Shown: one piece after another, positions 1 to 13,045 of the stretch
How the letters are laid out: every line of letters starts with the position of its first letter
How positions within the stretch are numbered: the first letter of the stretch is position 1
NCBI GenBank assembly: GCA_025618425.1
Contig: CM046844.1
Span: 18,592,324 to 18,656,323 of the forward strand
DNA length: 64,000 nucleotides
Direction: 5' to 3'
Source of the DNA: Heliocidaris tuberculata
Lineage: Eukaryota; Echinodermata; Echinoidea; Camarodonta; Echinometridae
The notes under the pieces: model-generated
Told to the model about the DNA's origin: nothing
Database searches by the model: none
The model's input: the letters and a program-made list of their open reading frames with translations, nothing else
Program-made: the position numbers and the translations under genes

Positions 1-1950
1 CTCTCGCTCACCCTCTCTCCCTCACCCGAACCCACACTCTCTTGCACATGCACGTACATCCACCCACCCACCCGACCACCCACAAAAACATTCACTCTGA
101 ACCTCTCTCATCTACTCTCATTCTCTGCCTCAACAGACACTAGTTCTGTGTTGCTTTATGCGTGTTTTTTTTTTAAATGAAAATCTCATCCCGAGATGAA
201 AGCAGTTATTATGAAAGACTTATTACATACCTGCCTAATGACCCACACGATTCGCCACCAAAACGAAGTAGGAAGATCAGGATATTCTTAATCTAACGTA
301 AGACCTCAACATGAGCATCGCGATTTGCTTGATAACGTGACGTAACAAGCAGAGTACTTCATCAAGAAAATGTATTCAAATTTATGGATGATTGTAATCT
401 CCCAGTGCCTTTCATGATGAGCTATTGCATTCACCTGCGACGATCTATTTACCTCATTAGGCAGAATGCTATTTGTATAGCTCTGTCGGGTGGGGCGTCG
501 CATAGACTAAATAGATTTGTCAACTGCTCTGTTTAGCAAAATGTAGCCGTATTTCTAAAGAAATTACTCGTAAGCTTTATTTTTTCATGTAGATATAGGT
601 GTCATTTTATAATTTTTTTTATTATATTTATCCCCTCACAAAAATGATTTCTCCCTTAGTGAGAAGTACATCTTTGGGTATTGAATTAAAATGTCTCTCT
701 TACCACTGGCGCTTTGAACATGATACTTGGGTCAAATTTGCCTGGTACGTCGCATTATAATCAGATAATCTAGAAAATGGCGTGTTTCATTTCTTGCTAA
801 GAGATCTTTCGTGCTAAGAGACCTACATTATACTAGAAATGTTTTTCCTTACGTTTCAATTGTTCATTTTCGTGGGGAATCTTGTAGATTTCAGCATAAC
901 TACAATTAACTTTTATGCGGTGAAGTTTTCTGTAAGCTTTCATTTTCCTTTACAGATTCTTCACATGTTATAGTTTATCTTTTGTTGGTTCTGCCTTGGT
1001 TCTGTTTGTTTGTCTCTTTTATGTTAACGAGTATGTCTTGCGTTTGTATTGCCCATCCGTCTGTGCGTTTCAATCGCTTTGCCCTTTAAACTGGCATGTC
1101 AACGCCCTTCCTATTACCCCTTCTCCTTCTCATTCCAGTGGTTTTATCAATACGCGTGTCTATCCTGCAGATTCTGTATTTTGTCCATCAGTGGTATGGA
1201 TGGGGGTGCTATCGCAACAGCGTACATGGTTGACCCCCTTGGGAGAATCAGACTTACTAATCTATTCCATGAGCTTTCTAAATGAATCTCAGCAGATTGC
1301 ATTTGATGGCATTTCCCCTAACGTCTGCTCTCGGTAGCCTTTCATTCGTTATTCTCTAACCATCGTAACCGGCTTGTCTAAACAATGTGGTGCTCGCATG
1401 TCCTTCAGAAAGTCAAAGAGTCAAGAACATGGACTTGAAGTTCTTCCTGGCATTTTCTGCTACTCTCTCTTCTACCTTATGCTCTCTCGTTTTCATTTCC
1501 TACAACTGGCTCTTCTCTCGAAAGGTATAGCAGATGGAGTTTAGAAAGCTTTTATGGACAAACAAACACTCCACTTTGGCGTTCCAGTGACAGTCAGATC
1601 TAAGTACAGTGGCAGGCCCTACAAGAAGACACGGCGTGGATGAGGTTGTTCAGACGAGAGGATACGCAGCGTCAGATCATGAATAGGGACACAACATATA
1701 GACCTCCCAATAGCAGTATTGTGTCAAGAGCATTAGTATTGGAGTTAACATTGATTTTTCACCCAGAGTAACAGAAGAAAAGAGAATCAATCACTACTTT
1801 CCTTGTTTTTTGAATGTTTTTATATCACTTCCTATATACTAAGAGAGAACTTAAAAGAACTTCTAAAGGAATGACCAACAAAATTATCGACATCAGTACC
1901 AGTGTAACAAATATTTCCGAAATACCTTTTATGTATGTCTCAGGAGCAAG
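1..1950. other. No gene recognised
   Basis: Starts in a CT/CA-rich tract (1-120). Open frames around 996-1337 have no start context, splice signals or family resemblance that would support them. Confidence 0.5.
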
Positions 1951-1951
1951 T

Positions 1952-2138
1952 AACACGATAAAAACTACTTTCGAAAAATAAACTCAAGGGTAATTTCAAA
2001 GGCCTATTGTACTGCCCATAGAAATAAGGTTCGGATTAAGTAATACGCCATTGTAATGTTCGCACATTTCTAAAGGTGATAGACAGGGCTATTGAAATTG
2101 CCTTCAGTTGATTTTTCGAAAGTAGTTTTTATCGTGTT
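1952..2138. mobile_element. 187-bp MITE with ~48-bp terminal repeats
   Basis: Begins AACACGATAAAAACTACTTT and ends with its complement; the arms continue through CGAAAAAT and CTCAAGGGTAATTTCAA. Flanked by the 4-bp duplication AAGT on both sides. Confidence 0.8.
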
Positions 2139-3201
2139 AAGTAAACTAATCAGAAAGAAAGGCGTTTAAAACCTTTTTGAAAATATATCATAAAGTCGGT
2201 TACTTGCTGGTCGCTCCACTGATATACCATGTATACAGCCTTTAGAATTTAAACGTCACGAAGAATCCATAACTTTGCATGTATGCCTTTGAATATTGTA
2301 ATACGTTATTATAAAGATCTACTACCAACTGATCCACATGGCCTTTTATATCTGATTAATTGACTTTTATTCCGAGCTAATTGAAAAGAAGTGGTAATTT
2401 GGGAAATAAGGCAGTTCTAACCCTTGGAATTCATTTTATTAGTCATGTTAGTAAGAACAGAATATTGTTGAAAAACTATAGCCATCCTAAGCTACGTTAA
2501 ACAGTAGTTGTTTACTTAATGCCTACAAATTTTGTCTTTAGCCCCCCCCCCCCCAATCCAAACTAACGTAATGAATTATCTATAACCTTTATTCGACAAG
2601 GCATAACCCTTGCCAACATGGCCTTAATTGGAGTTGAAATTCTCTCAATGCTAATGGATTTGATATTTCAAAAATAATACTGAAATAATGTCACAATATT
2701 TGATCTCTTGATCAGAGGAATATTGTCATGCCTACAGCATCTGCAGAAGATATCTGGTAATAAATTTTTATCACTAAATCTTTAAAATGGTTTCTTCTTT
2801 AATTTTCTGACGAATTAGATATAAATTCGATTAAAACCGTTAAAATGCATCAAGCAAATCTTTAATTTTTTGCACAACTCCTCCTTGTTTCTTTTTTCTG
2901 TTGTTTTGCATTTATTCTCCCTCTTCGTGGTGTTCGTGAATACAATAGGATTATAACAAACTGAATATTGATTTGTTTGTTTAATCAAAAGTGCTGTGAG
3001 TTTCTTGTCGCATCTCAGATTTACGTAAAGCTGTGCACTTCCAAGAACCCAACGCCTTTGCGATACGCACAGACAAGACTATAAAAAAACACAATTAAAT
3101 GCAAATGAATTTTAACATAATGAACAAACGAGTAACTCATGACGACTTCCCTTGACGACTCATGGCGGACCCCCCCCCCCCCCCCCCCACTTACTCAACT
3201 C

Positions 3202-3244
<43 letters not shown>

Positions 3245-3556
3245 CACACACAAAACATTAATGAAAAAGCTCATTCTTCTTCTCTTACCATGTTAAAAGC
3301 CTCTAGATCGTAAACAGTTCATGCTGTCAAAGTTCTTAAACATATATACGTTAGGTATCGACTTCAAAATTACATCTAGCAATTAGGTATACAAAGAGCG
3401 AAAATAGCCACAGGATACGGGGATATATTCTGTATATGAATTCCGTTTTCATTCAAGAGAATCATCGATATTACTTTCCGGTTTCGAACGCTGTCCGATA
3501 CATTTATTTCCCTGTCATAGAGTACGTTTCTCAAGTTCATTGGACCTCAGGATCTA
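2139..3556. other. No gene; poly-C and (CA)n tracts
   Basis: Contains poly-C at 2541-2554 and 3171-3189 and a (CA)n microsatellite at 3206-3251. Otherwise AT-rich unique sequence. Confidence 0.6.
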
Positions 3557-4626
3557 CAGTGCGAGTCAGGAAAAATGTTACACTTTTTAAAATGCTTATA
3601 TTACAGATATGATAGGAATATCATAATTCTTGCACCACAGTTAGATAGAATAACCCCTCCAGTTTTATTTGATACCACATTTGTGGGGAATCAGTAATGA
3701 ATTTTCAGGATAGGAATCAATTAATGTGTCTGGGTGAAAACCCATTTGCGCCAACATCAACAATGCCTTGTCTAATTTGGATGAGACTGCACAATGTGCA
3801 AAAAAAAATCCTTTTGTAATGATAATTGAGTTATTCAAAATCAGGCAAGGGGCTGTTGAAGCTAATGCTAAACAGCTCCTGTGGAATGGCCCCCAAGATC
3901 TCCAGACTTAACACCCATGGACCTCTTCGTCTGGGGGTTCCTGGAGTCCAAGGATTACAGCAGCCCACCTGCAGACCGGGGGGGGGGGCGTTTCATCAAG
4001 TGTCTTGTCGGTGATTTTTACCGACAAATTTGCTCTCAGCCAATCAGGTGCAAGGATTTCAGTAGCTTATAACACTTATTGCAACTTGTCATTAATGACA
4101 AGTTTTATGAAACAGGGCCCTGGATGACTTGCAGACAGGTAGACACTTTTAGGGCCATGGCAGCGATGCTCCATCGAGCTCAGAAATGCATCGAGAGAAA
4201 CGGACGCCATGTGGAAGATTAAAAGCTATGTCCAAGTGCCCAAAAACGACTATGAAAAAGGACTTTTCAGTGAAGACCACTGAATGTTATGACTACTGGC
4301 TTTATTTATTGATTGATTTATTCATTGCTTCTCATGTCCATTTGTCTTGATTAAACATATGCATCAACTTTACGCTCATTGTTTGTGTGAATGTTGTTGT
4401 TTCTGTTTCAGCAGGTAATCATAAGACTTGGCGCAAATGGGTCTTGACTATCTTTGAAACAATGGCTGTTGTGCACTCAACCGTAACAGCAACATTGAAA
4501 CAAAATGTTACCAAACAACAAAGGGATATATACTCTATCCGTACATGCTAAAAATACTCTGCTAATCCCATAGTATTTAAAACAATACTAAATTTAAAAA
4601 GTGTAACATTTTTCTGACTCACACTG
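3557..4626 (+). mobile_element. Decayed mariner-like transposon
   Basis: A 1070-bp element flanked by TA (3555-3556, 4627-4628) with roughly 34-bp inverted repeats starting CAGTGYGAGTCAG. Around 3881-3965 the plus strand encodes WPPRSPDLTPMDLFVWGFLE, the D34D/D-type transposase motif of mariner (third catalytic residue in SPDLTPMD). Most of the transposase is missing or shifted, and a palindromic MITE interrupts it just after that motif. Confidence 0.88.
3981..4122. mobile_element. Palindromic MITE nested in the mariner remnant
   Basis: Runs from GGGGCGTTTCATCAAGTG through TCTCAGCCAATCAGG to AAGTTTTATGAAACAGGGCC. The left half closely matches 52838-52976 and 57195-57332; the right half is diverged. 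Confidence 0.7.
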
Positions 4627-4692
4627 TAGATGTATAAATTAATGTGTACCAGAGAATAAATGCATGAAAGCAAAACAGCAGTTTCAATATCG

Positions 4693-4696
<4 letters not shown>

Positions 4697-4744
<48 letters not shown>
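4697..4744. repeat. (CT)n microsatellite
   Basis: An uninterrupted CT run of about 48 bp just beyond the mariner remnant. Confidence 0.95.
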
Positions 4745-4746
<2 letters not shown>

Positions 4747-6137
4747 TCACTTCATTCCCTCTCTTGTCCACTCCTGCTCTCCCCCACATCCATTTTAATT
4801 CCATTCATGTAAATAGCTTTACCTCCCCAGCTGAAAGATGCATAAATTTTGTTTATGCTATTTAATTTGCTATTACTAACCTATCGATCAAACTCAAGAG
4901 GTGGAAAAAATGACAACCTGATTGTTTTTACACTTCTACAATATAATTATTGATCTCCCTCGGAAAAAAGCAAACACGGATGAATCGTCCATCTGAACAC
5001 GACATCCTATGTCATTGCCTTCGCCATCTTCACCGAGTGCTTTCCCGCCAAAGAAAATTCAAGCCGGTCGTCAGCCGACGGTTCGTACGTAGAAAAGGCA
5101 CAGTGGATGAAGTGTAAGCCAGCGGCGATTTGCGTAAAGAAGTTTTTAATCTCGATTCTCTATGCTCATTGCTCTCAAGATTCTATCCTTCTTTACTGTA
5201 CTTTCCATACACCTCCTCTTCATTAATTAAATGTTTCTATGCAATGCTTACTTTCTTGAACAGATGGCATTCGTTGAATATGTGTCATTTTAACCACCTT
5301 GAGTTATTAATCACCCTGGGCTAATCTAATAATGACTCTTAGGCGGGTTCTTCTTTTCTACCTCAGTGATGTTTTAGGCTCATGGGGAAAAATTAGCGTT
5401 CCCCCCTAAGACACAACTCTAGACAAATCTTTCTTTCGTTGAATGTAATTTTGATGTTCTTTTCGGTCAGGTGGTCCTTTGAAGTCACTATTAACTTATC
5501 AACCAGGTGTTTAGTGAAGCACGAAGAGGTAGGTGAAGTGGAATAGAACCGTTGTTTATTGTATTCAATAAAGGGGAAACCCCATCGTCACCGAAATACA
5601 CAAAATAACTTTTCTCAAAACTTAACATCGCTTCTCTCTAAGATATGATGTTACTAAACCCCAAAGTTTGATTTGGACTGAATAGCCCTTAGTTCAAAAA
5701 GTGTTCACGAAAGTTTTCATCTTAATAGCTGTCATATTTTAGAAGTTTTAATTATCGATAAGTTATTAACTGAATTATCTGCTGTAATGGAATTTATGCG
5801 GTGAAGAAGCCACTCTGTTACCGCAGATAATAATCATCATAACTTTAAAAATAAGGCAGCAATGGATATAAAATCTTTCTTGAACACTTTGTCAACAAAC
5901 GGTCATTCGATCGTAATAAAACTTCGGGGATTTGTAGTCTCATATTTATGAGAAACAGGTTCAGATGTTGATAAATAGTGTTTTTGTGTCATTTCAAGCA
6001 CCTTGAAATCACCCTCAAGTAAAGATAACGCCTACAGATGTCAGTAATATCTAGTCAGTAATGGTCTATCGGTACGGTCAGTCCGCTGTGTATTCGCCTT
6101 CAAATCGACTCTGAGGGACTTCAGTTCGAAACAGAGT
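4745..6137. other. No gene recognised
   Basis: AT-rich sequence without a supported exon. A CG-containing patch at 4990-5130 has no recognisable product. Confidence 0.5.
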
Positions 6138-6217
6138 CACGTATTTTGGATGGTAACGTATAAAGTTTGGTTCCCAGACGTAAATTATCATGTCCAATTG
6201 ATACACGTCTGTAAATA

Positions 6218-6286
<69 letters not shown>

Positions 6287-6324
6287 TAATAATAATAATA
6301 ATAATGATAATAATAATAATAATG

Positions 6325-6380
<56 letters not shown>

Positions 6381-6522
6381 AATGATAATAATAATAATAA
6401 TAATAATACTAACACATAGACACCTCCGCATCTTACTCTTGAGTCACGTCTTTCGGATGGTGACGTTAAAGGTCGGTCCCCAGACGTATATAATAATATC
6501 TGATTGATACACGTCTGTAAAA
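6138..6522. repeat. (TAA)n microsatellite flanked by a direct repeat
   Basis: TAA/TGA units at 6219-6410 sit between two diverged direct copies (6138-6215 and 6441-6520) sharing GAGTCACGT, GGATGGT, CCCAGACGTA and TTGATACACGTCTGTAAA. The long poly-Ile/Leu frames here are microsatellite artefacts. Confidence 0.85.
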
Positions 6523-7035
6523 ACCCAATTACGCACACGCACACCCTACTCTAAAAGTCGGTGATCACTGGCGTCACTCCCCGTGGGAGTGAAAAGAGAG
6601 TGAAAATAAGGTACAAAATGTACCTTTTCTTCTTTTTTTGAGAATCAAGAGCACTCGATATTCACTTGATATTTACTACGGTTTTGCCGGGGATGTCCGC
6701 CGTATCTTGCCTAAAACTGGGTTGTGCGACACATTATAGGGCGGCAATTACTAACTCTCTATAACCTTAAAAGTAACCGAAAAGAAATAATAAATTTTGA
6801 TGAAATAAAACCAAGGAGCTATCGTCGCTGGAGGAGATGTCGGGTCACCCAAATATCGTTTCCAAAGTTTCCGCTTCAGTTTTGAGTGGGTATAGTATAC
6901 AAAACGTGTCAAGTGATGAGAACAGCGGAAGATCATATACTTTTTTTTTTTTTTTTTTACTTCAAAGATATTTCATTCCCCTACATGACTTTATACATTC
7001 AAAAAAGTGTCATTGTGGTCTACCGTGTTTACAAT

Positions 7036-7061
7036 GTATATATATATATATATATATATAT
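7036..7061. repeat. (TA)n microsatellite
   Basis: A pure TA run of about 26 bp in otherwise geneless sequence (6523-7330). Confidence 0.95.
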
Positions 7062-7332
7062 GGTATCCCCTGCCTTTCACCTCTCCATTATTAATAACTG
7101 GATTAGCAGTTGAGTTACCATAGCAATAGCTTTTTAGCTCTCCGGATAATCCGCACAAAAACACATTATTGATTAATTATCTTGAAGGATAGGTATTCAT
7201 CAGAAGTCCATTACGCGACAATTACCACATGTCTCATAAAAAAAATCACAGGCAAGGTGACGAAAATCCACGTATTCACATAACATTAAAACGAGGGATC
7301 CAGGATTTTGTAAACATGGAGGGGGCACAAAA

Positions 7333-7550
7333 AAATAATCTGAAACGGGGGAGGGGAAAAGGGGGTTGTCAGATGTTCGGAGTGCTGATTTAAACCTGAA
7401 AAATATCTGGCATTCCAAAAAATAACTAAATAGATACAAAATAATAATGTGAAACGGGGGAGGGGAAAAAGGGGGTTGTCAGATGTTCGGAGTGCTGATT
7501 TAAACCTGAAAAATATATGGCATTCCAAAAAATAACTAAATAAATAACAG
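7333..7550. repeat. Tandem duplication, 109-110-bp period
   Basis: Two almost identical copies sharing GAAACGGGGGAGGGG, GTTGTCAGATGTTCGGAGTG and GCATTCCAAAAAATAACTAA. Differences are a few bases and a one-base indel, so the duplication is young. Confidence 0.95.
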
Positions 7551-8413
7551 GGAGGTATGGACTCCTGTGACCCCCTCAGTCTTAGGACATGAAAATGAAA
7601 AGTCACCGTCGAATAATTCTTATATGAGCACAGGAGCTTGTGCGTGCCGTGTGCATACATTTATTTTTATGAGTAATGTACATCGTGATGATCTAGAATT
7701 CATTTCATCAATAACTCCATCAAATGGCTTTAATGGAATCGGTGTGAAAGGGCTTCCCTATATAGAATGTTGCTTTGAGCTCTATAAAGTTAATAATCAA
7801 GATTTTGAAAGTTCACAAATTAATTTTGGGATGTGAATATTCTCTTTTGAGAAAGCTGATCAAATGTGGATGCAGGATATAGGGCCGCATACCTTCAGAT
7901 GCCGAACTTTCTCATGTTTATACGTGAAATCTGAGTTGCGATTGTCTCCAAAAACGACAGGGATACAAAGCTATACGGTGCTTTCTTTAGGAGTTGAAAA
8001 TATAAACTTTAAAACCATTAGGCTACTATACTACTAATAACACTACAGTACCTTTTTAAAGCTCATATCACTGCCGTAGCCATGGTAGCGTCTCTATGAA
8101 CTTTGAGTTAAGCACATACATAGTGAAGAATATTAATTATTGTAGATTTATGGTATTGTACTGCAGGTAGTACATTTTTTTACATCAGGGGCATAAAAAA
8201 TGCATCTATTTGTATCATGTGACCCGTAAGTAGTTAGCAAAGGTTTCCATTCTTCCCTGTTCTCCACCACGCATCCTTGTGCACTCTAAAAATGTATTAA
8301 TTTTCTTATTCCCTATTGGTCTTTCCGAATGTTAAGTCTTTCCTCTTTAATAGTCTATTTTCTTGCATTTGGCCTCCAACAGAAATATTCTTCAAGAATC
8401 ATGGATGTCTTAA
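7551..8413. other. No gene recognised
   Basis: The open frame at 7567-7836 (89 codons) has no family resemblance or splice context. Confidence 0.5.
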
Positions 8414-8910
8414 AGGGGAAGTTCACCCCGAAGATTACTTGAGTTTAAAAAATGCAGAAAAAATAAAGAAAAATATTGGCGAAAGTTTGGACAAAATCCG
8501 TTAAAGAATAACGGAGTTATGGACTTTTGAAGTTTTGATTTTGTGACGTCACATGCGAGCAGCTCCTCCATTATGTAATGTAATAAATATTCCATAAAAT
8601 ACAGTTTTCTCAGAAAATTTAAAATATTTTCGTCTGTGCATTTGATATATTGTCAGAAATGTTATTCAATACTAGATTCTGAAAAGAAACAATATTAATT
8701 TATCGTGGAACGTAAAAAAAATGCGAATATATGGAATATTTATTACATGACCAATGGGCAGCTGCTCGCATGTGACGTCACGAATCCAAAACTTTAAATA
8801 CTCATAACTCTTTTATTATTTGACCGATTTTCATCAAACCTTCGCCAATATTTTTCTTTATTTTTTCTGCATTTTTTAAACTCAAGTAATCTTCAGGGTG
8901 AACTTTCCCT
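8414..8910. mobile_element. TTAA-flanked MITE, 497 bp
   Basis: Flanked by TTAA (8410-8413, 8911-8914). Arms start AGGGGAAGTTCACCCCGAAG and the complement of AGGGAAAGTTCACCCTGAAG and match over about 70 bp, then again around TGACGTCACATGCGAGCAGC. piggyBac-like target use; non-coding. Confidence 0.87.
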
Positions 8911-9272
8911 TTAAATGTAGCTCATCAGTTTTACGCATATTTTAATCACTAATGTAGATGCTATCCCGCCAATTCTAAATCTTTTGGGATATAATTTTTA
9001 TTAAGGCTTACCCTCGGTCTGGTGAAAGAGCTTTCCCAAAATACATTTTCCCATTTATATGTTTTCTCCATGTTCTTTATCGTCTGTAATAGTATATAAT
9101 AATTCCTCGAACAAACAAAAGGAAGTCTTACTAGAAGGGCAGAATGTTTTAGACGTGATCAGGAATACAGACCCACCTACGCCCCCACACAACTTCACGT
9201 GCACGAACATCATCATTCATGTCGTCCGTCGACGCACAATGTAATAAATTACCTTGGGCAAATACGACATTA
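8911..9272. other. No gene recognised
   Basis: AT-rich sequence without supported features. Confidence 0.5.
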
Positions 9273-9350
9273 TTATTATTACTATTATTGTTAGTATTTC
9301 TGTTATTTAGTATTATTACTATTATGATTATTACTATTATGATCATTTTC

Positions 9351-9385
<35 letters not shown>

Positions 9386-9512
9386 GTCATCATCACTATC
9401 TCATCGTAATCATGAGTACTATTGATATTTATCATCAAGATTATTACTTACTATTATCATTTTCATTCCTTATTATCATTAACATCATCATCATCATCAT
9501 CATCATCATCAT
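9273..9512. repeat. (ATT)n and (ATC)n microsatellite block
   Basis: ATT/ACT units at 9273-9345 followed by two ATC runs (9351-9405, 9484-9510). Confidence 0.9.
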
Positions 9513-11822
9513 TATTTCTATAGATAACTAGATTTTACTTCTTTTTCATTCCTCTCAGAAGAGAGTGAATACTCAGCTCTTATACTTCTGCTTCTTTGCT
9601 TTGCTTCTTTGTCTTTTTATATTTACCCTCTAATCTAAGGTAGATATAAACATGTTTTTATAATTCATTAAATCCAATAAATATCAAGAAAGAAATAGTG
9701 AACCTATAACACATTTGATGTACGATGAATTATATTGTATTTCCTCTGGCATTTGATACTGGTCGTTGTCTAGTTCTAGATGATTTCGTTATTTGTTTTT
9801 AGGAATATTTTAGATTTCCCTTCCATGTATCTTAAATTTTTTACATGAACTTTTGCAATATAATTGAGCGTAGCAATGCAATATCAAAATAAAGTTGTTT
9901 ATAAGAACATAATCAAGATCATTTATGCCAATATTAGATCATTTGGCATGTATCTTGGAAACTATGTGCTCTGTTGGCACTGAAAGTTTAATTAGGAACT
10001 TAATAAAATCTGCTTTTTAAAAGCTGTATTACGTGATTATTCATTTCATTGGTTCCACCAAACATTTGATTGGAATGATTAGATTAAACAGCCTACGCCC
10101 ATGCGTGCAATTAAAATTTTGTAGTACTCTTAGACATAGCTTCATTTGTTTCTTCATAAGACATTACCTTTGTCAAGTAGTACCTAGCGAAACATTATTC
10201 ATGTTATTAGTTCCTTTAGGATTGTAAGCAATACAAGATTTTTACATCAACGTAACCACTCTCCGTCGAAATTAATGAATGACAAACGTGTCCCAGATGA
10301 AACGCAAAAAAAAAAGAAGGAAAAGAAAAGAATATGCTGACGAATCTAACACAATATGTAGATACATTATTGTGTCCATATTACATTAAGCATAGCATGT
10401 TCGTATGAACATGATGAATAGATTGGTAGCAACAAAAGGAGATATCACATAGGGCATATTTCAATTCAATTAATGCGCCACCTACTATCATCGTCATGCG
10501 ATTCACCTGACAATCAAATGTATTATTCTCGGTTTGAAATATGAGAGGTATTATGACGGTGGAACAGATGAAATTTATCGTGGTTTATTATTTCATTTAT
10601 AATTAGATACACGTATTTGCCTAGACACATTGATTCTAATGACAGTCAGTACATACATACACACAAAAGCTAGAAAAATGAGCGGAAAGACTGTCGTCAT
10701 CAGCCTCATAAATCCAGTCATTGGAGTGGGGAGGGGTTACTGAACTGGACTTAGACGAAACAAGTGAGATGCTCTCCTGAAATTTTCTATATCTATCTAT
10801 TTTCCCTTTTTTCTTCCTCTGTCTCTGTTCCTTTAAGCATTTATGTGTGCCATACGAGGGGGCATCCCCCCCCCCCCCCCGCCCTTCGTGGCTACGTCAT
10901 TTTTTTTTTTTAACACTGGCGAAATGCAGTTCAAAATGTCATTATCCCCCATGAACTAAGGGCGGAAAAAGTGAACAACGTAATGAGAAGGTGCATTCAA
11001 TCATTGACGGTAGCGTGGTTATATAGATTATGTGTATTGAGGTGAAAATTAATAAAAGAAAAGAAAAAGACGGATTGGCGGGGGTGTGGTGCGGGAGCAA
11101 GAGGTGTAGATTATGGCAAGTAACATGGAATTGAAGACTCGTGTTTTTAGTAGGCAAATTAGGAGACAGAAACTCGGAGGAAGATAATGAAATTGAGAGA
11201 TTACGAGGGAATTTAGTGTTTGCTGCACGCGTATTTTATTCGTACGTGAGAAAAACTGGAAGTCCCTTAATTGGAATAAAATATCGCGCCAACAGGTTTG
11301 AAAGAATAAAATATATAAAGAACTATCATTTACTCTGCTTAAGCACTATACTTTTTCATTTTTTTCACATACATGGCAAACCTTTCCACATGAGTTTAAA
11401 AAAGGGTTAATTTAGAAAGCACAGCATGAAACCTCTGATATTTATCTACAATAATTATAATTTCAGAAGATAATTTGAACAGGCTGTTATTTCTCGGTAA
11501 CCTTGCAACCCATGCGGTGTTTATTCGAATTTTGCATCCTGTCATTATAAAAGGATTTACGTTAGGGATAAATGATTTTCAGAATGGGCAATAACAGAAC
11601 AGAGAAGGAAATTAAACGAATAATGATTATGTAAACAATGCCACCTGCAGAACATGCAGAAAGGGGGAAAATGAACTAATCTATTAAAATCTTGAGAGGA
11701 GAAGGGGATAAGAAAATACAATCCAGTGGAGACCGAAATTGGAAACAAGAGGGAAAGTGGGCGAAAATTCGTACTTCTAACATGTCTAACTTGTTTATGG
11801 CGTGTCTTCATTTATTGTTTGC
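9513..11822. other. No gene recognised
   Basis: Poly-C at 10867-10880. Short open frames have no supporting context. Confidence 0.5.
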
Positions 11823-11823
11823 G

Positions 11824-11872
<49 letters not shown>
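11823..11872. repeat. (AT)n microsatellite
   Basis: An AT dinucleotide run of about 48 bp. Confidence 0.95.
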
Positions 11873-11877
<5 letters not shown>

Positions 11878-11950
11878 GGAGTGAGGAAACGGAAGGAAGG
11901 GGGAGATGGAGGGGAGAAGAGAGGGGGGTGTACATCCCCTCTCTGTTTGG

Positions 11951-12006
11951 AGCCAGAAGGGCGTTAACTCAGTGTGTTTAAGTATAGATTTAACGCCCTT
12001 CTGGCT
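11951..12006. repeat. 56-bp hairpin element (CAGAAGGGCGTTAA)
   Basis: A perfect stem AGCCAGAAGGGCGTTAA with its complement around a roughly 22-nt loop. A second copy is at 60415-60468, just 5' of the LINE ORFs. Confidence 0.85.
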
Positions 12007-12307
12007 ATCAACAGACAATTATATGAATGGTAAAAGACGGTGTACGGAGATTTGAGGGGTATATAGAGAGATGGAGACAGAGGGGTAGAAAGAAATCGGA
12101 AGAAAGGGAAAGAGATAGAGATAGAGAGGGGTAATACAAGTAAGTTTTTTTTTTATTAAAGAATTGGAGGAGCAAGAGGAACGACTGAAGAAAAAAAAAA
12201 TATGATGACACATGGACAATCGTTTAGAAAATGAGGAAGAGAAATTGCATTCCGAGGAGAGAGGAGAAACTAATAACAGCTTTGTCTTTCACATCAATCC
12301 CTCAATT

Positions 12308-12766
12308 TCAGATCACGCCAGCGAATGTTTGGATTGACATTTTCCTTAACAAAGGAACACATGAATTTGTCACGGCATGGTGAAGTGTGATACCCCCATC
12401 TTTGTTGAATCCCTTAGCAACCGTCATCAACTTAATCAACTTGGCAAACTTCTCCCCTAGGTGATTTCCTTTTACAAATCGCCGACCTTTGTGGTGGGCA
12501 AGCTCGCATTGTGTACTTCCATATGCAAGACAATACTGGTAATCATACATTTGGGTCGTAGATCGCGCTGGAATTGGCAACTGAACAGGTAAATGTTTGG
12601 CGATGTATTCTAGGATACAGGCGGACAAGCTGCTCTGGGGGGAAAGGGTTGGTCGAAAGTCGAAATGAGTGAGAGAACGATGCACAGGAGACCGGTATTT
12701 GAGCAGTGAATGAAAGAAAAAGAAGATCCAAAATATTAACGAACAAGCAAATAAAACTGAAAGCAC
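12308..12766 (-). CDS. Unsupported 152-codon frame, possible single-pass protein
   Basis: The longest non-repetitive open frame outside the gene and the LINE. The first 20 residues are strongly hydrophobic (LFACSLIFWIFFFF), like a signal anchor; the rest is mixed and ordinary in composition. I do not recognise a family, the ends have no convincing splice donor, and no neighbouring exon was found. It may be a chance frame or an unrecognised exon. Confidence 0.2.
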   Translation of the reverse strand: MLSVLFACSLIFWIFFFFHSLLKYRSPVHRSLTHFDFRPTLSPQSSLSACILEYIAKHLPVQLPIPARSTTQMYDYQYCLAYGSTQCELAHHKGRRFVKGNHLGEKFAKLIKLMTVAKGFNKDGGITLHHAVTNSCVPLLRKMSIQTFAGVI

Positions 12767-12887
12767 AATATTTCTCGGGTAAATTTTAGCGGCTAGGGAG
12801 AAAATCGTAAATTATCAAAACTTATCATTAATTCTTAATTCTTATTTTTTTCATTTTCATTTCATTTAATTTCATTTATTTTCCATT

Positions 12888-13045
12888 TTCAACAGAATAT
12901 AACAACGTAATTACATCATAATTTCATGTACCATTTTTCAACAGAATATAACGTTATTACATCATAAATAATATCATGAAACATTTTCAACAATATAAAA
13001 AACAAACGTAAATACATCCTAAATAATATCATGAACAAAATGCAT
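12888..13045. repeat. Degenerate ~60-bp tandem repeat, three copies
   Basis: Units share TTTTCAACAGAATATAAC, ATTACATCATAA and ATATCATGAA. Confidence 0.7.

Noticed and set aside
996..1337. 113-codon frame near the window start
   Set aside because: No recognisable domain, no splice signals, and an overlapping frame is equally open.
6078..6544. Long poly-Ile and poly-Leu reading frames on both strands
   Set aside because: They are translations of the (TAA)n microsatellite, with no start context or non-repetitive portion.
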